A DNA stretch of 64,000 nt from Isoetes taiwanensis (GCA_021234155.1 JAJEKV010000009.1:7551546-7615545); one strand, 5' to 3'; numbered from the stretch's first letter, positions 10,295-22,069 are shown. Made by a program: numbers and translations. Notes: a model not told the origin generated them from the letters alone.

Positions 10295-11911
10295 TGTGAC
10301 GTTCCAAGTATTTATACGGTATACGTATAAATATATTGACACGTCACCCAGTATAGATACGCCACCATGGGGTATGGTAACCTAGGGGGTTGACCTAAAA
10401 GGGATTTAATTAGCTATGTTAATTAAATCATTAAGGATAATAACCTATGTTTAAGGAAATTAATAATTAAGAAGGACAATTAAGCTAATTATGGTTTAGG
10501 AAGGCGCCACCTGGCCAAACTCGATTGGCCAGCATGGTGATTACTAATTGGATCCATTAAGGTGGATCACCACCCCCATATCAACCATAATCGAACCAGC
10601 AGAGCGCCCAAGGAGCAGTTGAGCGCCCAAGAACTGTTGCTGACTTCACCAAATCACTAAACAATCACTAGCTGTCGCTGCCACCCTAGTTACAGCACTA
10701 TGGACGCACCCCACGATAATGGTTCCAGCCGAAACACGGGTTAGTAGTAGTTTAGCTTGTGAATTGTAGGATAGTACTTCAGTACTCTCTTTTCTGATTG
10801 CCTTTGTTGAAATTAACCCTTCTCTGGTAAGTAGGATTACATTTCAATTATGAATGGTGCTCTGTTAAGAAATGATTGATGTATCTATGAAGTATTTCGG
10901 TAGCTTCCGTTAAACAGGGGTTTAAAGGGGGGGTAGAGACCTCTGAGCTCATATATGATAGTATGTTCCTAGATAGAGCCCTGTAATATTCCCATTAGAT
11001 GCGGCCTGTGTGCAAGAGACCACCGGGTTGTAGACGCTATGGTCTGGCTTAGCACCAGAAAAGGGACGCAGTGGTGAAGTGGGGGTGGGGTCTTGCACGA
11101 ACATAAAAGGCTCCTGAGACTCCTACAGTGGGCTAGGCCCGATGGCCTGGTCCACGTGAGGGCCGGGTATGGTTCTGACACTCCCTGGGTGTAGAGGTGT
11201 GATCCGTATGGAGCATCTTGCACTTTGAGTAGATTTAGGGTGAGTAAGTTGGGTAAGGATGCGGGGGTCGCTGATGCGGCACGTATTCTCTAGCTCACCC
11301 ATGGAACCACTGTGATCCTGGAAGGGGACTCTTCCCTGACCTGCCTCATCGGACCGGGGCGTCATGAACCCTGGAGTAGGCTCAAAAGGGTGATACCTTG
11401 AGTCTGCATCTCTAGAAGGCTATAGCGAAGCCATAGCGTGGATCGACCCATCTGCAAAGTGTGCACAGGAGGGGCGGATGGAGTGGACCACCCTAGCTGA
11501 TGTTCTATGCCAGCCAACGCCAGGTTATACCTCCATCTGGCGATCTCTTGCATCGAGCCATCGGTCCGAATCCTCACGAGTCCGAACCAGGGGTAGAACC
11601 TGGGGTTTGGGTGTTTTCTTAGATAGATGCATATTCTTTGCCGTTGGTGCTTGGATGGATGTGCCACCCTTCGTGATGGTTAATTATATATGATTTATGC
11701 TGTGTGCTAACCCTTGTATTCATGCTTCCGCGACGTAGGAGCCCATTGAAGGCGTGGGCCGAATGACACCTCTGTGCCCTTCACTCGAGCATCTCTAAGT
11801 AGATGGCCCGGGTGAGACGGAGGGCCCTGCTCATGGCGAGATGGTCGCCATGGGAGGGGAAGTCCCCGTATGTATACGGCCGGGGGTCGTATATATTCAG
11901 GGAGCGTCACA
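10295..11911 (+). mobile_element. LTR family L, copy 2 (full length, about 1.6 kb)
   Basis: It starts TGTGACGTTCC and ends GGGAGCGTCACA, so the termini are short inverted repeats. The 3' half matches other family copies, for example CTGCAAAGTGTGCACAGG, also found in reverse at 25570-27237. The five bases on the left (AAGAT) and right (TGCAC) differ, so it is not a simple solo LTR. No primer-binding site follows the right end. With copy 1 it may be a 3' LTR restarted after an insertion. Confidence 0.85.
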
Positions 11912-13210
11912 TGCACATGCACATGCATACATGTGATTGCATGCACAACACTTATCTAGCATGCATATGCATTGAGATTTACTCATTGTGTATATATATT
12001 GGATGTGAACAAAGAAGAGGGTGCCTTGGTTTGGTGAAGGATCTTGTTTATTGTTCTCCTCTACCTATTCTCTAGAGAAGGAGAGGCTGGCCGAATTGTA
12101 GAACAGTAGCAGAAACCGGAAGGAGCTTGCAGGGTTAGTTGGTTAGCAGTTGAGCCTTTCAGGCTATAGACCTAGGTTCGAATCTAGCATATGTTTTGCA
12201 CAAGTATTCCTTTTTGAACTTAGGGATATAAGGGTCAGGTAAATTATACGTTTATACTAGTTGTTATCCTAAGGTTTAGACCATACCATAATATACCTTT
12301 ATGTTTTAGAATATTGACCATGCATTAATGGAACAATAGGGTCCATTCTTTAGAGTTGTAGTCCTGCAAGACTTATTAGGCATAGTAATGGGAATCTTAC
12401 GTGAATAATTATTGATAGGTTCTAAGTTATTAAATCTAGTTTGTATTACTATCCTAGGGTCTTGAAGCCCTACTTGATTCTCTATTCTAACTATCGAACT
12501 TGCTTTAGGTTATAGTTAGATGGTCGCCCAGCTACATTGTTATATCTTGGAACGTTGTGATAGCCGTTACGTTAAGTGTCCCTAGGTGCATTGCTGCTAG
12601 CCTAGATGGTCATTACTTGAGTTGAGGATTGCTAATCCTACGAACCTTTTAAGTATTGTGATTATAATTTGGGACCCTAGAGTTTCCTTGGTAGAGTTAT
12701 AATCTTGTATGTGGGATATTCCATGCAACCTTTATGAATAGGGGCCAGCTTGTTACCGTACCATAGAAGGATATATCGCCAGTACTTTTGATAGAGTAAT
12801 GGGTGAATTCTATGATGCTAGATGGATGGAGTATGAGCGTTGTATTATATTTGCTAGGAATATGCTATGGCCTATCTAGTAGAGATTCTGAGTGGTAGTC
12901 CATCTCATGAGTTTAGACCTCAGGGTCAAGTAGAATATGTGAATTGTCTCTAGGACATTAGTGTAATTATGGTATTACCTGGAAGTTATGGTTGCTTATA
13001 TGTTAAGGAAGTCATGTTCTTGCTTTGAGATGTGGCGATGAGATGTTGTCACTGGGTTATGAAATATCTTGGCATGAACCTCATTCTATTATATTGCATT
13101 GTTTTGTGGTTGTTCTTGGAAGTAAGATGCATGAGGATTCTATGATATCTCGTATTGGATCAACCTGTAAGATTATTGGTGATATTCTATCTTGTAAAGT
13201 CATGATGGAT
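11912..13210. other. Non-coding stretch right of LTR copy 2
   Basis: Apart from the tRNA-like segment at 12134, no gene or defined element is seen. The sequence right after the LTR is rich in alternating ATGCAC and CATGCA steps (11911-11975). Confidence 0.4.
12134..12185 (+). repeat. tRNA-like segment (SINE head or pseudo-tRNA)
   Basis: The segment has an A-box-like TAGTTGGTTAGCAG, an anticodon-loop-like CCTTTCAGG and a B box GGTTCGAATCT at 12175-12185, spaced as in tRNAs. The T-arm stem has mismatches, so it is unlikely to be a working tRNA. tRNA-derived internal promoters of this form head plant SINEs. No SINE tail was identified. Confidence 0.5.
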
Positions 13211-13212
13211 GA

Positions 13213-13384
13213 TGTTGCATCTTGCATTGCAAACGGACCATCTTCGGAGGGGTGGAATGGCCGTGAGACTCCGCATCCGTTCTAGATGGCTAGACGGATG
13301 GCATGTTGCATTTACGGCCCACCTTCGGAGGGGTGGAGTGGCTGTGTAACTCTGCATCCGAGCCAGATGGCCTGACGGATGAGT
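13213..13384. repeat. Tandem duplication, unit about 85 bp
   Basis: Two diverged copies share CTTCGGAGGGGTGGA, TGGC, CTCTGCATCCG or CTCCGCATCCG, and a tail AGATGGC-AGACGGATG or AGATGGCCTGACGGATGA. The higher GC content differs from the surroundings. It may be part of an unrecognised LTR, since CACTTAGTCCTTGTGGACTAAC follows near 13657. Confidence 0.75.
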
Positions 13385-16300
13385 TAGACCATGTACGTAC
13401 AGATGGAGAGAGTGGTCTCCTTGGGGTCGCAACCCAAGGATTACGCTTGGCATATGTGCATACATATATACGATTGATGAGAATGTAAACATGCTTGTAG
13501 CCTGAGTTCTAACTAATGCAGGGGCGTAGTGGATCAGGTAAAATTGTTGTTGTTCTTATCTTTGATGGGTATGCTATATTACTTTGTGGATGATGTTATA
13601 CGCTAGAATGCTTTGTGGTTGATGTTGTGGATGCTCCCGAAATATTTCCTCCCCACTTAGTCCTTGTGGACTAACCCTCTTGCATTGTTTGTGTATGTTT
13701 AAGAGGGTACGTCTTGAGCTGAGAATGCGGTATTCAGAAGGATAGTCTGGGGATGAAGTTGCTCCAGCGGAGCGTTTTCCCGAGTCATCCTCGATGATCT
13801 ATAAGGAGGAGAACCCAGAGTAACCTGCTGAGCTATAGGAGTTGTTAGCATGCCAAACTCAGATGAGCTTGGTCTTGTATGTAATTATCTGATCAATGGG
13901 ACTATACTTTATGGAGCAAGTATACAAGTATCTTGGATGTTTAACTTAGATGTTAAACGTGTCGGTGCAACAGCCTAGGCCAAGGGGCTAGGTCCGTTTC
14001 ATTACTGCTTTCCCAAACTTATCCAAATAAGCACAAAACTATCTTCATGCCCCCTTTTTACTTTATAGATCTTTTTTCCTTCGCTTCTGATTGAGATGGA
14101 GTAAATTATCATATAACCATATGGCATTTCAGACCACTTCTATGCATCATGAATCTAGATTGTACTTGCTTCATTTTTTGAGTTTCACAATAATAGGTAT
14201 TTGGGTAAGTACCTGGTTTACCTAGCCTCCCATAGTGGATGGATTGAGGTTCATGTAAGTGAATGGCATCTCTGAAGAAATTATCTACCTTTTTAGAAGT
14301 ATTCTCATTATCCACTTCTTGCAGACCAGAGACCTTTAGTCTTGTTGATCCATTTGCCCGGCAATTACCCTCTGAAGGTGTACTTTATTCTGCTCCTTAG
14401 CCACAGTGACTAAGCAAGAGAGACATGACTCCAATTCTTCATTCTAGGATGATAATTTCCTTAAAGATTTTGTAAATTGAGGTCTCAGTATGGAGACTTC
14501 CTCTAGAATCTATTTCTTGAAGAATGTAATGAAAAGCCATAGTCTCCTTTCTAATCATCCCCATTCAACTTTTTGTTTCCATGAGGCTAAATCGAGAAGG
14601 GAGAATACCCCTTATTTGTCATTTTTTGCTTCCAGTGAGAAATCCTAATGACTAGTCAACAGCCCATCAACACGCCAATGTCAGCGCCAAAGTAGCGAAC
14701 ACCCTTAAACGTGCAAATGCCTCTTTCGTTTATCATATGAATACATTAATTGGTATTGAGCTTGTGTCATCTTTTTTATTTGATTAAGTTTTAAATATAC
14801 AAGCTTAAAGACTAAAGTTGTTGACAAACACTCATTGAAACCAATACTCTTCCAACTGGTGGCCATGACATAATAATCAATTAAAAATTCAATACAAAAC
14901 TCATTAAAATTACTGGTTTATGGGGTTTTGGAATATACGGTGTATATATAAACACGTCATATATGTACAAAAACACCAAACAGATTTCTCATGTGAGAAA
15001 GCTCGAATGTCCTTCAAATTCCATTGTTGTCCTTCATGAATACATCCCTCTAAACAATAGCGGGAGAACGAAGCAACATCTTATGAAGCATGTGGCAACA
15101 ACTACTACATTATCATATTAAAGACGTGGCATTGCATTTTGCACTACATAAACGTTCAAAGAACATTAATTTTCCTTGGGCATTTTTCTGATTCCATGAG
15201 GATGTCAACTCTAGAGAACCCCCACTAAACAACAAGCAAAGTTATATAAGTCTAATGCCATGTTTCTAAATAAATGAAAAAAGATAGCTTTTGGAGCACT
15301 ACAAGAAAAATCTGGATAGATACAAAGGTGTGATTAGGATGAAAGCTCGGCATGACAAAAACCATAACATGTGAAGTTGGCAGTAGATGATCCAGTAAGT
15401 GGGCAACCAACCTAGTCTATTCGAGGCTAAGCAATGGTCAGGAACCCAAGCATGACTGAAGACTGATAATGGATCATAACTGCTGGTCCCCAGCTTTAGT
15501 GTTTTTTTGCAAGTTGTTGACGTTAGGGGGCAAGTTTCAAGCTTCTACGAAATTGACAAGGGTGGGGGAAGCATTGATGGTGATTTACAATGGGTTGACA
15601 ACAGAATACATGTCCGGGCATCTTAGGAACTACTGGGCTGGTCACTAGTAGAATAGGAGTGTGTGGTTGTGCAAGGTTGAGAAGTACATCTTCTTTGTTA
15701 CCTTATTATTCTTTTGTGGGTGGGGAGTTCGACTTGAATAGGGCATTACTTCAACGTCAAACACTCTCAGGAGATGACGTGGAAAAATGTCATTGCCTCA
15801 TCATCAAGCTTGATGTTCTACGTGCATCAAACTACACTCTGGGGTCATTGCCTCATCATCATAACGTGTTTCTATCATAAATCTACTGCCCAGAGGTGAA
15901 GGATTGTTCATTCACATGCATGCACGAGAATGAACGATGCATAAGAAGCACACATAACATCGAATCATGCTTGATAGAACCTATTAAGGGGCCAGCATTA
16001 GATGTACAAATAACATCAAATTGTGCTTCATGGGACCTATGAGGGGGTTATTCAGTTTGCATAACAAGGATATTTAGGCATATGTTTAGTCCAAGAACCT
16101 TGATATGGACTTGACATACCAATCTGTGTCACACTAAGATAGGCGGCCTTAAAATATGTCAAGAGCTAGATGTATGTGTCTGAGATGTACAAGCAATATC
16201 TATAGCAATTCAACATAATACAATTTACGTACCAATTAAGTTAGGTTACTATAAAGAAGCATACAAATTGAGTAACTAAAAACCTTGATAAGGACTAGCT

Positions 16301-16385
16301 TTACTAGTTTAAACATATAACTAAACATATATAACAAATAATTCCGTGTAGGCTTATTATTTTTGTGAAGGATAAAAAATTATTC
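13385..16385. other. Non-coding AT-rich stretch
   Basis: No supported gene. Short open frames (for example 14109-14315 minus and 15659-15880 plus) have no recognisable motif. A phrase TAACATCGAATCATGCTTGATAGAACCTAT is echoed about 60 bp later in diverged form (15956 and 16010), suggesting a small internal duplication. Confidence 0.4.
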
Positions 16386-16389
16386 AATT

Positions 16390-16445
16390 AAACTCATAGG
16401 CCAATTGGTCTTCGTAAACGATAAAAAATCTATTCTACTTTATTC
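16390..16445 (+). mobile_element. LINE 3' terminus, family 2, copy 1
   Basis: The string GGCCAATTGGTCTTCGTAAA, then CGATAAAAAATCTATTCTA, matches the ends of LINE remnants at 43712-43760 and 53112-53165. Only the last 50 bp are recognisable here. Confidence 0.6.
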
Positions 16446-16447
16446 AT

Positions 16448-16606
16448 AGAATTAAAATTACAAGCAAAGAAAATGTCAAAAATGTCAAACGATAAAATGC
16501 ATGACTTGGCAAGCTCAGCTGGAATTTATAGAATTAAAATTCTAAGCATTGAAAATGTCAAAGGATAAAATGCATGACGTGGCAGGCTTAGCTGGAAGGC
16601 ATAAAC
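16448..16606. repeat. Tandem duplication, unit about 80 bp, upstream of the OCTOPUS-like gene
   Basis: Both units contain GAATTAAAATT, GAAAATGTCAAA, GGATAAAATGCATGAC or CGATAAAATGCATGAC, and a closing GCTGGAA. They lie 100-250 bp upstream of the first upstream ORF, so they may sit in the promoter. Confidence 0.75.
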
Positions 16607-16721
16607 AGCTGTAGAGTCACGTCAGCAATAATATTAAATTTATTTATCCATAAAGGCCGTTAAAGCGCACGGTAGATCTCGGGGATCCAACGGCGGAGAT
16701 GTGACCACGACCTAATCACCC

Positions 16722-17092
16722 GTGACGTCTAACTCTAAACGTTTACAGAAGCAAGCACAACTCCGGCGGCTATGGCGCCGGCTTCTCCTTAAGACCCCTC
16801 CCCCTTCATTTTCTTCTACCTTCCTAAGCAAAAACCGCCTTGAATCTCTGCGCAATGCTTGGCTATGGCGACCACAACCATCTGCAACGAAAATGAGGGC
16901 TCGGATTTAAGAATGCAGGCACCGGAACAGGCAAAAACAGAGGATCAAGGATGGAATCGGTTTGAGAAACAGTTCCGGAGCAAATTTATTTGGGTGCGAA
17001 GCAATTTTTTGGTTGTTGAAGGATTAAATCGATCATGGGCAGGGGGCCGGGTTCCGGCGTACCCTGTTGGAGGCATCCAGGGCAAGGATTAG
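16722..17092 (+). promoter_or_regulatory. Upstream ORFs in the leader of the OCTOPUS-like gene
   Basis: Two ATG-initiated frames precede the main start: 16722-16910 (62 codons) and 16859-17092 (77 codons). The second overlaps the main ATG at 17035 in another frame and ends 55 bp inside it. If the transcript starts upstream of 16722 and is unspliced, both could lower translation of the main frame. The transcript start and splicing cannot be read from sequence. Confidence 0.4.
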
Positions 17093-18414
17093 TGGGCGTT
17101 TGTGCTAGATGTTTGCAAGAGAGATTAAGCTCTGTAGCAGAGTCTCAGAGCTTGGCCGGAATAGGTTTGGGTAGATTTTCTGAAGATGGGTATGGCACAA
17201 ATCATGCAGAAGCTACGGATATGGCCATGGGCGAAATGGGCGCCGGACTTGGGCTGGGGATTTCGCCCCTTTTAAGCGAAGCATTTCTTCGAAGATCAAA
17301 ATCTTGGTCCCATTGGGAAGGCCCTGCGGCTACTTCGAGAGGTGGAGCAAGGCATTGGAGCAACGGATTTGCCCGGAAATCTGACGCAGTTTTAGATGAA
17401 TGGACTCGGCAGAGATTTTTCTCCATTTTTGCTCGCGAATCTGGCGATCCGAGTGCTAGGAAGGAAGCATTTGGGCATGGAAGTGGATCTGCCAGGTTGT
17501 CTCATCATCAAAAACAAGCACAGAAGCTGCATGCAGAGCCCACTCAAGCTTGTGCAACAGCGGCAGCCTTTCCTGCGCCCATAACGGTAAGAATCGAAAC
17601 CAGCGATGTGGGATTTTTGGGTCGGAAACCAAAAGAAAAAGAAAATCTCCATCGCCCATATGGAAATTTTGCCATGCATCATCCGATTCAGACAAAAACC
17701 GAGAACGAGAGCTTAGAATCGCCGGATTTGGAGCAGAACAAGAAGAAAAGAAACAAGGGTTCTTCATGGTGGTCTTCTTTGCTTCATTTACACTTCATTA
17801 GGCATAGAAGCAGCGTCGAAGATGTATCAAATCTGGAGGCAAAAAAGGCGAAGAGATCAACAGGGATTATAGGGTTCTTAAGATTCAGAAAAGGGGAAGG
17901 ATCGCAACCCAGAAAACAGGGCAGATTTGAGGTGGAAGGAAGCAAACAGATCAAAAAGGGAGAAATCCGAGCTTATTTCGACAGCCCAGATGAAGATCTA
18001 GGCGGGATTCATGAAATAGGTACTCCAAATCTGCAGAGGCATGGATTTGGGAAGAATCAGCAGAGCATGTGGAGGACTATTTCAACTCCGTTGAGGATTT
18101 TTAGCAGCAAAAATGGCCGGAAAAGAACGGCAGCAGAGGAAAATTCTTGGAGCATACCTTCTTCCGGAGAGCTGAGGAGGCCGCATAATCATCCAACTCC
18201 GGCACAGCCATCTTCATATACTACAGCTTATTACAGAGATTATACATGGAGCGCTACTTCCAGCCCTATGCCTTCTTATTACAGCAGGGGAGGAAGATGG
18301 AATCAAAGATTTAACAGGCCTCCATCGCCGTATCATGCAAATAGCTCTACTGGGTGGAGCTTTTTCTTAACCCCTCTTCGTCCTGTGAAGGGATCAGCTC
18401 GGCACAGGCATTAA
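17035..18414 (+). CDS. OCTOPUS-like (DUF740 family) membrane-associated protein
   Basis: This is an unbroken 459-codon frame. It opens with the family signature CWRHPGQGLVGVCARCLQ followed by ERLSSV (residues about 11-34), close to the C-HP-Q...GVCA-CL-ERL pattern of OCTOPUS and OCTOPUS-like proteins. It closes with STGWSFFLTPLRP (near residue 440), matching the conserved C-terminal FFLTP motif. The middle is polar, basic and low in complexity, with LRRSKSWSHWEG resembling a family block. OCTOPUS proteins in flowering plants are polar plasma-membrane proteins of early phloem, counteracting brassinosteroid-GSK3 signalling; the role in this plant is inferred. The start is supported by an in-frame TGA at 17017-17019 and by the signature lying 10 residues in. 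No introns are needed, as is common in this family. Confidence 0.88.
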   Translation: MGRGPGSGVPCWRHPGQGLVGVCARCLQERLSSVAESQSLAGIGLGRFSEDGYGTNHAEATDMAMGEMGAGLGLGISPLLSEAFLRRSKSWSHWEGPAATSRGGARHWSNGFARKSDAVLDEWTRQRFFSIFARESGDPSARKEAFGHGSGSARLSHHQKQAQKLHAEPTQACATAAAFPAPITVRIETSDVGFLGRKPKEKENLHRPYGNFAMHHPIQTKTENESLESPDLEQNKKKRNKGSSWWSSLLHLHFIRHRSSVEDVSNLEAKKAKRSTGIIGFLRFRKGEGSQPRKQGRFEVEGSKQIKKGEIRAYFDSPDEDLGGIHEIGTPNLQRHGFGKNQQSMWRTISTPLRIFSSKNGRKRTAAEENSWSIPSSGELRRPHNHPTPAQPSSYTTAYYRDYTWSATSSPMPSYYSRGGRWNQRFNRPPSPYHANSSTGWSFFLTPLRPVKGSARHRH

Positions 18415-19085
18415 AACCTCAGATCGGCCCCTTTTTTTGGATCGGATCCACCATTTTGTGTTGAATCCAGCCAATTTTTGCATTCAATCCTGGTTTTAAG
18501 TCCAGATTTGTGCTCTGAATGAAGCAGGCAGGGGTTAGAAACAGAGACAGAATTGGGTTTAATCCTTGCTTTTGTGGGTTTTAGAGTTGAATCCGGTAGT
18601 GTGGGTTTGGATCAGATTCGGGTCTATAATTTGGCATTTTGTGTTGAATCTGGCGTAATCGGCCATGTGGCTACTTTTAAACTCTTGGATCCGGCTTAAT
18701 TTCAGGGTCGATTGCAGAGTGATCTATTCACAGATTGGTTCAAAAATCTGCTTCTGGGCGATCTGTGATTCCAAATCAAAGGCTCGGTTTTGTGCAGAAG
18801 CTCCATAGCTCCGGTGGCTCCATAGCTTCAGGATCTCCACAGTTCGGGGGATTTTCTGGATCTGGGACAGCAGATACCTCCATAGCTCGAGCTCATAGCA
18901 TCCATAAGTCCGGCAATGCTCCAGAAGCTGGAAAGCTCCATAGTTCCGGCTATTGCTCCATATCCATAGCTCCAGTGGGTCCGATTTGATCAGCATCTTC
19001 CCTGTAGACAAGAATTTGATTGATCTGCAGCCCCAGTAGCAGGCTGCATTGTACATAAAAACTCCATTGTTTATTTGCGAGTCAA
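18415..19085 (+). other. Probable 3' UTR of the OCTOPUS-like gene
   Basis: The sequence after the stop has no open frame. It holds an imperfect repeat of CTCCATAGCTCCGG and variants across about 18796-18976. T-rich DNA follows beyond 19140. The polyadenylation site is not certain. Confidence 0.45.
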
Positions 19086-19470
19086 TGCTTCATTATTAAC
19101 ATGAATATATTGAATTCATGCTGTAGCGCAGAGAAACAAACAGTATTTGAACACCAATTTTTTTTCCCTTGAGATACTGTTTTTGTCCCATTCTTTTTAG
19201 GGTTAGTTTTTATTACCTTTTATTTGGCTCTCTTGTATTTATTTTATTTGCGTTTATTTGTTTTTTTTTTAGTTGTTTCAAACATTTGGAACTTTGAGGA
19301 TCATGTGTGAGTTGGATACAAAGTGTATGCATCCTATTTATTCTTGTGAGGATTTTTATTGATGATCCCCTTTTTGGTCAGATAAATCTGACCTTTTGTA
19401 CCCCTTTTTTGCTTTACTCCATGAATCCAACATATGATCCCCATGATCCTTCTCTTGGTCTTGATCCTGA

Positions 19471-19530
19471 TCTTGGTCCTCTTAGATCGGCGTTGTATCT
19501 TCTTGGTCCTCTTAGATCGGCGTTGTATCT
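19471..19530. repeat. Perfect 30-bp tandem repeat
   Basis: TCTTGGTCCTCTTAGATCGG plus the next ten bases occurs twice with no mismatch and no spacer. The perfect identity implies a recent slippage duplication. Confidence 0.95.
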
Positions 19531-20882
19531 GATTGCAACCTTTGATCCGCGCCCGATCCTTCTATTCATTGCTCCATCTCTGTTGTATTTGATCTTGCTA
19601 TGATAAGATCTTGCTTTGGCTATAGCAATCAATTGAATGTGAACTGGGTTGGAATGCCATAATGATGAAGTGATCTTTCATATCATTTTGCATTTAAATA
19701 ACCTTTTGGGTCCCCTCCTGTCAATTTGCTAGAATTTAATGTGAGTTCCAAGAATCAACCCTGTAGCTCAATACCATTTTATCATTCTATGAGTTGACCT
19801 TAATAAGTTAGCACAACAAGAGCCTTGATGTTGCATTTTGCATGCTCGTGCTTGTATTAAACGACCACATAACAATATAAAAAACAACAATCAACACATC
19901 CTTGCAGTCTTCTTATATCACTCGAAATAAATTCCAATACATGCTTAGTATTAAAGTGGGCTCCAATACTCGTGTTACAAAGAACATGCTTCATAACTAG
20001 TACAATGTGTTTATGAAAAGATGAAGCATCATACTCAAATCTATAAGTAGCACATCTAGCAGTTGTTAAACTTGCAAGGCAACTAGTGAGAAATTAAACT
20101 AGATGCATTTTCTTTAAGTAATTTCTAGAATGCACTTTGCTTCCTTGTTGGACATAAACATTCAAGACTACATCATCTTCTAAAAAAGGGGTGCTTGATT
20201 GAATCCATCTTTTCCTTATTTTAGGTTCCGTCGGATGATTTGCATCTACACTTGGGCAAAATTGATTTAGAAGATTTGAAGCTCCAGTTGCCCGTTGTGA
20301 GTTAATATCTCTGGTGAAAAATGATGATGTTCTCTTGGAGAAGAGGCTTGATCTAAACTGTGTCTCCATGTGAAAAAATTCTCTATACGTGTGCATGATC
20401 ACGCAATTCAAAAACCAACTAATAAGATGCTTCTAGTATGGTTTTGGAGCTCTGATATGGCCTCTCTATGACAAATTTCCTTATAATGAGGGGTTTCTAG
20501 TAAATACAAGAAACTATAGTTTCAGACATAAGTTTTGTATAGGCACATTATGTCGTTGACTGGAGGCTTTTTGGAATGGTGGCATTTTGGTAGTTTCCCC
20601 TAAAAAAATGTATAGACCATTTGTGTTGAAAAAAAGGAGTTTTATTCTCCCCTTCCCCCTCTTCTATGCATGTCTAAGTTGCAATTAGCCTCATTTCTAT
20701 CTCATAAAGTAAATTGACCTCAAGTTCCTCTTGGCATCGTGGTGTCCTTGAACCAATTGCTCTCCACTTGATGATTAAATATGGCCACGTTTCTTTTTTC
20801 GCGTCCTTCTCCACTGCTTCTTACTTAGGTATTGAGATAAACGTAAGAATATTAGTCTTTTCCTCAAGAAATACAATCTATA
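19531..20882. other. Non-coding stretch
   Basis: One 105-codon frame lies on the minus strand at 20094-20411 but shows no motif I recognise. Codon use and the surroundings give no support for a gene. Confidence 0.35.
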
Positions 20883-21480
20883 CTAGGAACGTGTGCCCGG
20901 CGATGCCGGGCATTAATAGCGGATATGTGGAATGGGTGTTTGTGTGGAGTTTGTAGGTGAATAAAGAGTTTGTAGGAGCCTCTACATCTTTAAGGGCGTC
21001 AACACTGTAGATGAGATTCTTCGGTGGATACACGATAAAAATTTTTATAGCAGGAGAAGAAGGTACTGATTTGGGAAATTTACCTTGAGACTACACATGT
21101 GATTGGTCATTTTGTCCACTGGGATTAGTCTTGTTTTTGCATTTTATTTTGTTACAATTTTTGATTGATAAGTAAAGGTTGTTGTCCTTCAAAAAAAAAG
21201 GGAGGGGGAGATCGTATGTTCATAAATGGAATGAGATGTCAAATAAAATCCATAGATATAATGGGATAATAGACGTAATAGGTCATGAGCACATGGAATA
21301 GGAAGACATAATAAAATAATGGAATGAGTAGGGTGCATGGTGGAGTTCATAGAGTCCAGGGTACTAAAAGACTATCTATCTATTAGTTGGTGCCTAAGGT
21401 GATTTAGAATTTTGTGGAAGATGACAAATCTAATACGTGTTCAATTGGAGTGCAGTGAAAAAATTCGATATCGGCAACGT
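20883..21480 (-). mobile_element. Helitron 3' end, copy 2
   Basis: On the minus strand the element ends GCCCGGCATCGCCGGGC, ACACGTTC and CTAG (20883-20886), followed by T, as in copy 1. The flanking GGATATGTGGAATGGGTG and the stretch near 21400-21450 are similar to copy 1. A LINE-type A tail (GTTGTCCTTCAAAAAAAAA, about 21181-21199) lies inside it. The 5' end was not located. Confidence 0.65.
21128..21199 (+). mobile_element. L1-type LINE 3' tail
   Basis: TTGTTACAATTTTTGATTG, then AAGTAAAGG and GTCCTTCAAAAAAAAA resembles the tails at 51540-51592 (plus) and 36202-36280 (minus). Only the end is recognisable. Confidence 0.5.
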
Positions 21481-22032
21481 AAACACATCTTATTGCAGTA
21501 GTGTGTGGAATTGCAACAAATACATCGTGTCCTTAAGCTCCTATGCATTTGAAAGTTCAGAATATGGTAAATTTATAGCCCCTAAACCCTAAACCAAATT
21601 CTTTGAAATTATCTCCATCCCACATTTTCCATCCGTAACAGATAAAACCATAGTCATGATATCCAACTACACAAATCCTAAAACCATAGTCATGATATTC
21701 TTGATGCACACTCGGGGTAAAAGGGCAATGGTTTCTAGCGTGTGCTGACACATTAGACATGTAGATTGCTTTGATATGTGTAAAAGAAATAAAAAAAAAA
21801 AAGTGTTTCTCATCCATTTATATATGTCAACCGTTAGATTTAATGGTTTTGTAGTGCACTGTAGTAAAATACACTGTTTCGAAGAGGTGAAAAGCGTAAA
21901 ATCTTTCATGACCTTAAATCCATGACATGCAATAATAGTTACGAAATATTGCATTGTTACAAACACTAAAACATGTCTAGGAATGCATGCATTGACACGA
22001 CTGGGACTTCCATGATCCAGCCACTTAATTTC

Positions 22033-22066
22033 ACAACATCGTGTGCCCAGCATTGCCGCGCATAAG
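22033..22066 (-). repeat. Degenerate Helitron-type hairpin
   Basis: GTGTGCCCAGCATTGCCGCGCAT matches the Helitron 3' hairpin of copies 1 and 2, but stem pairs are lost and no CTAG follows. It is best read as an old end or a nested remnant. Confidence 0.35.
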
Positions 22067-22069
22067 TTT

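Noticed and set aside
10295-11911. LTR copy 2 as a solo LTR or a 5' LTR
   Set aside because: The flanking 5-mers do not match and no primer-binding site follows, so neither simple reading holds.
12134-12185. A functional tRNA-Glu gene
   Set aside because: The T-arm has mismatches and a convincing acceptor stem is missing, so a pseudo-tRNA or SINE head is the better reading.
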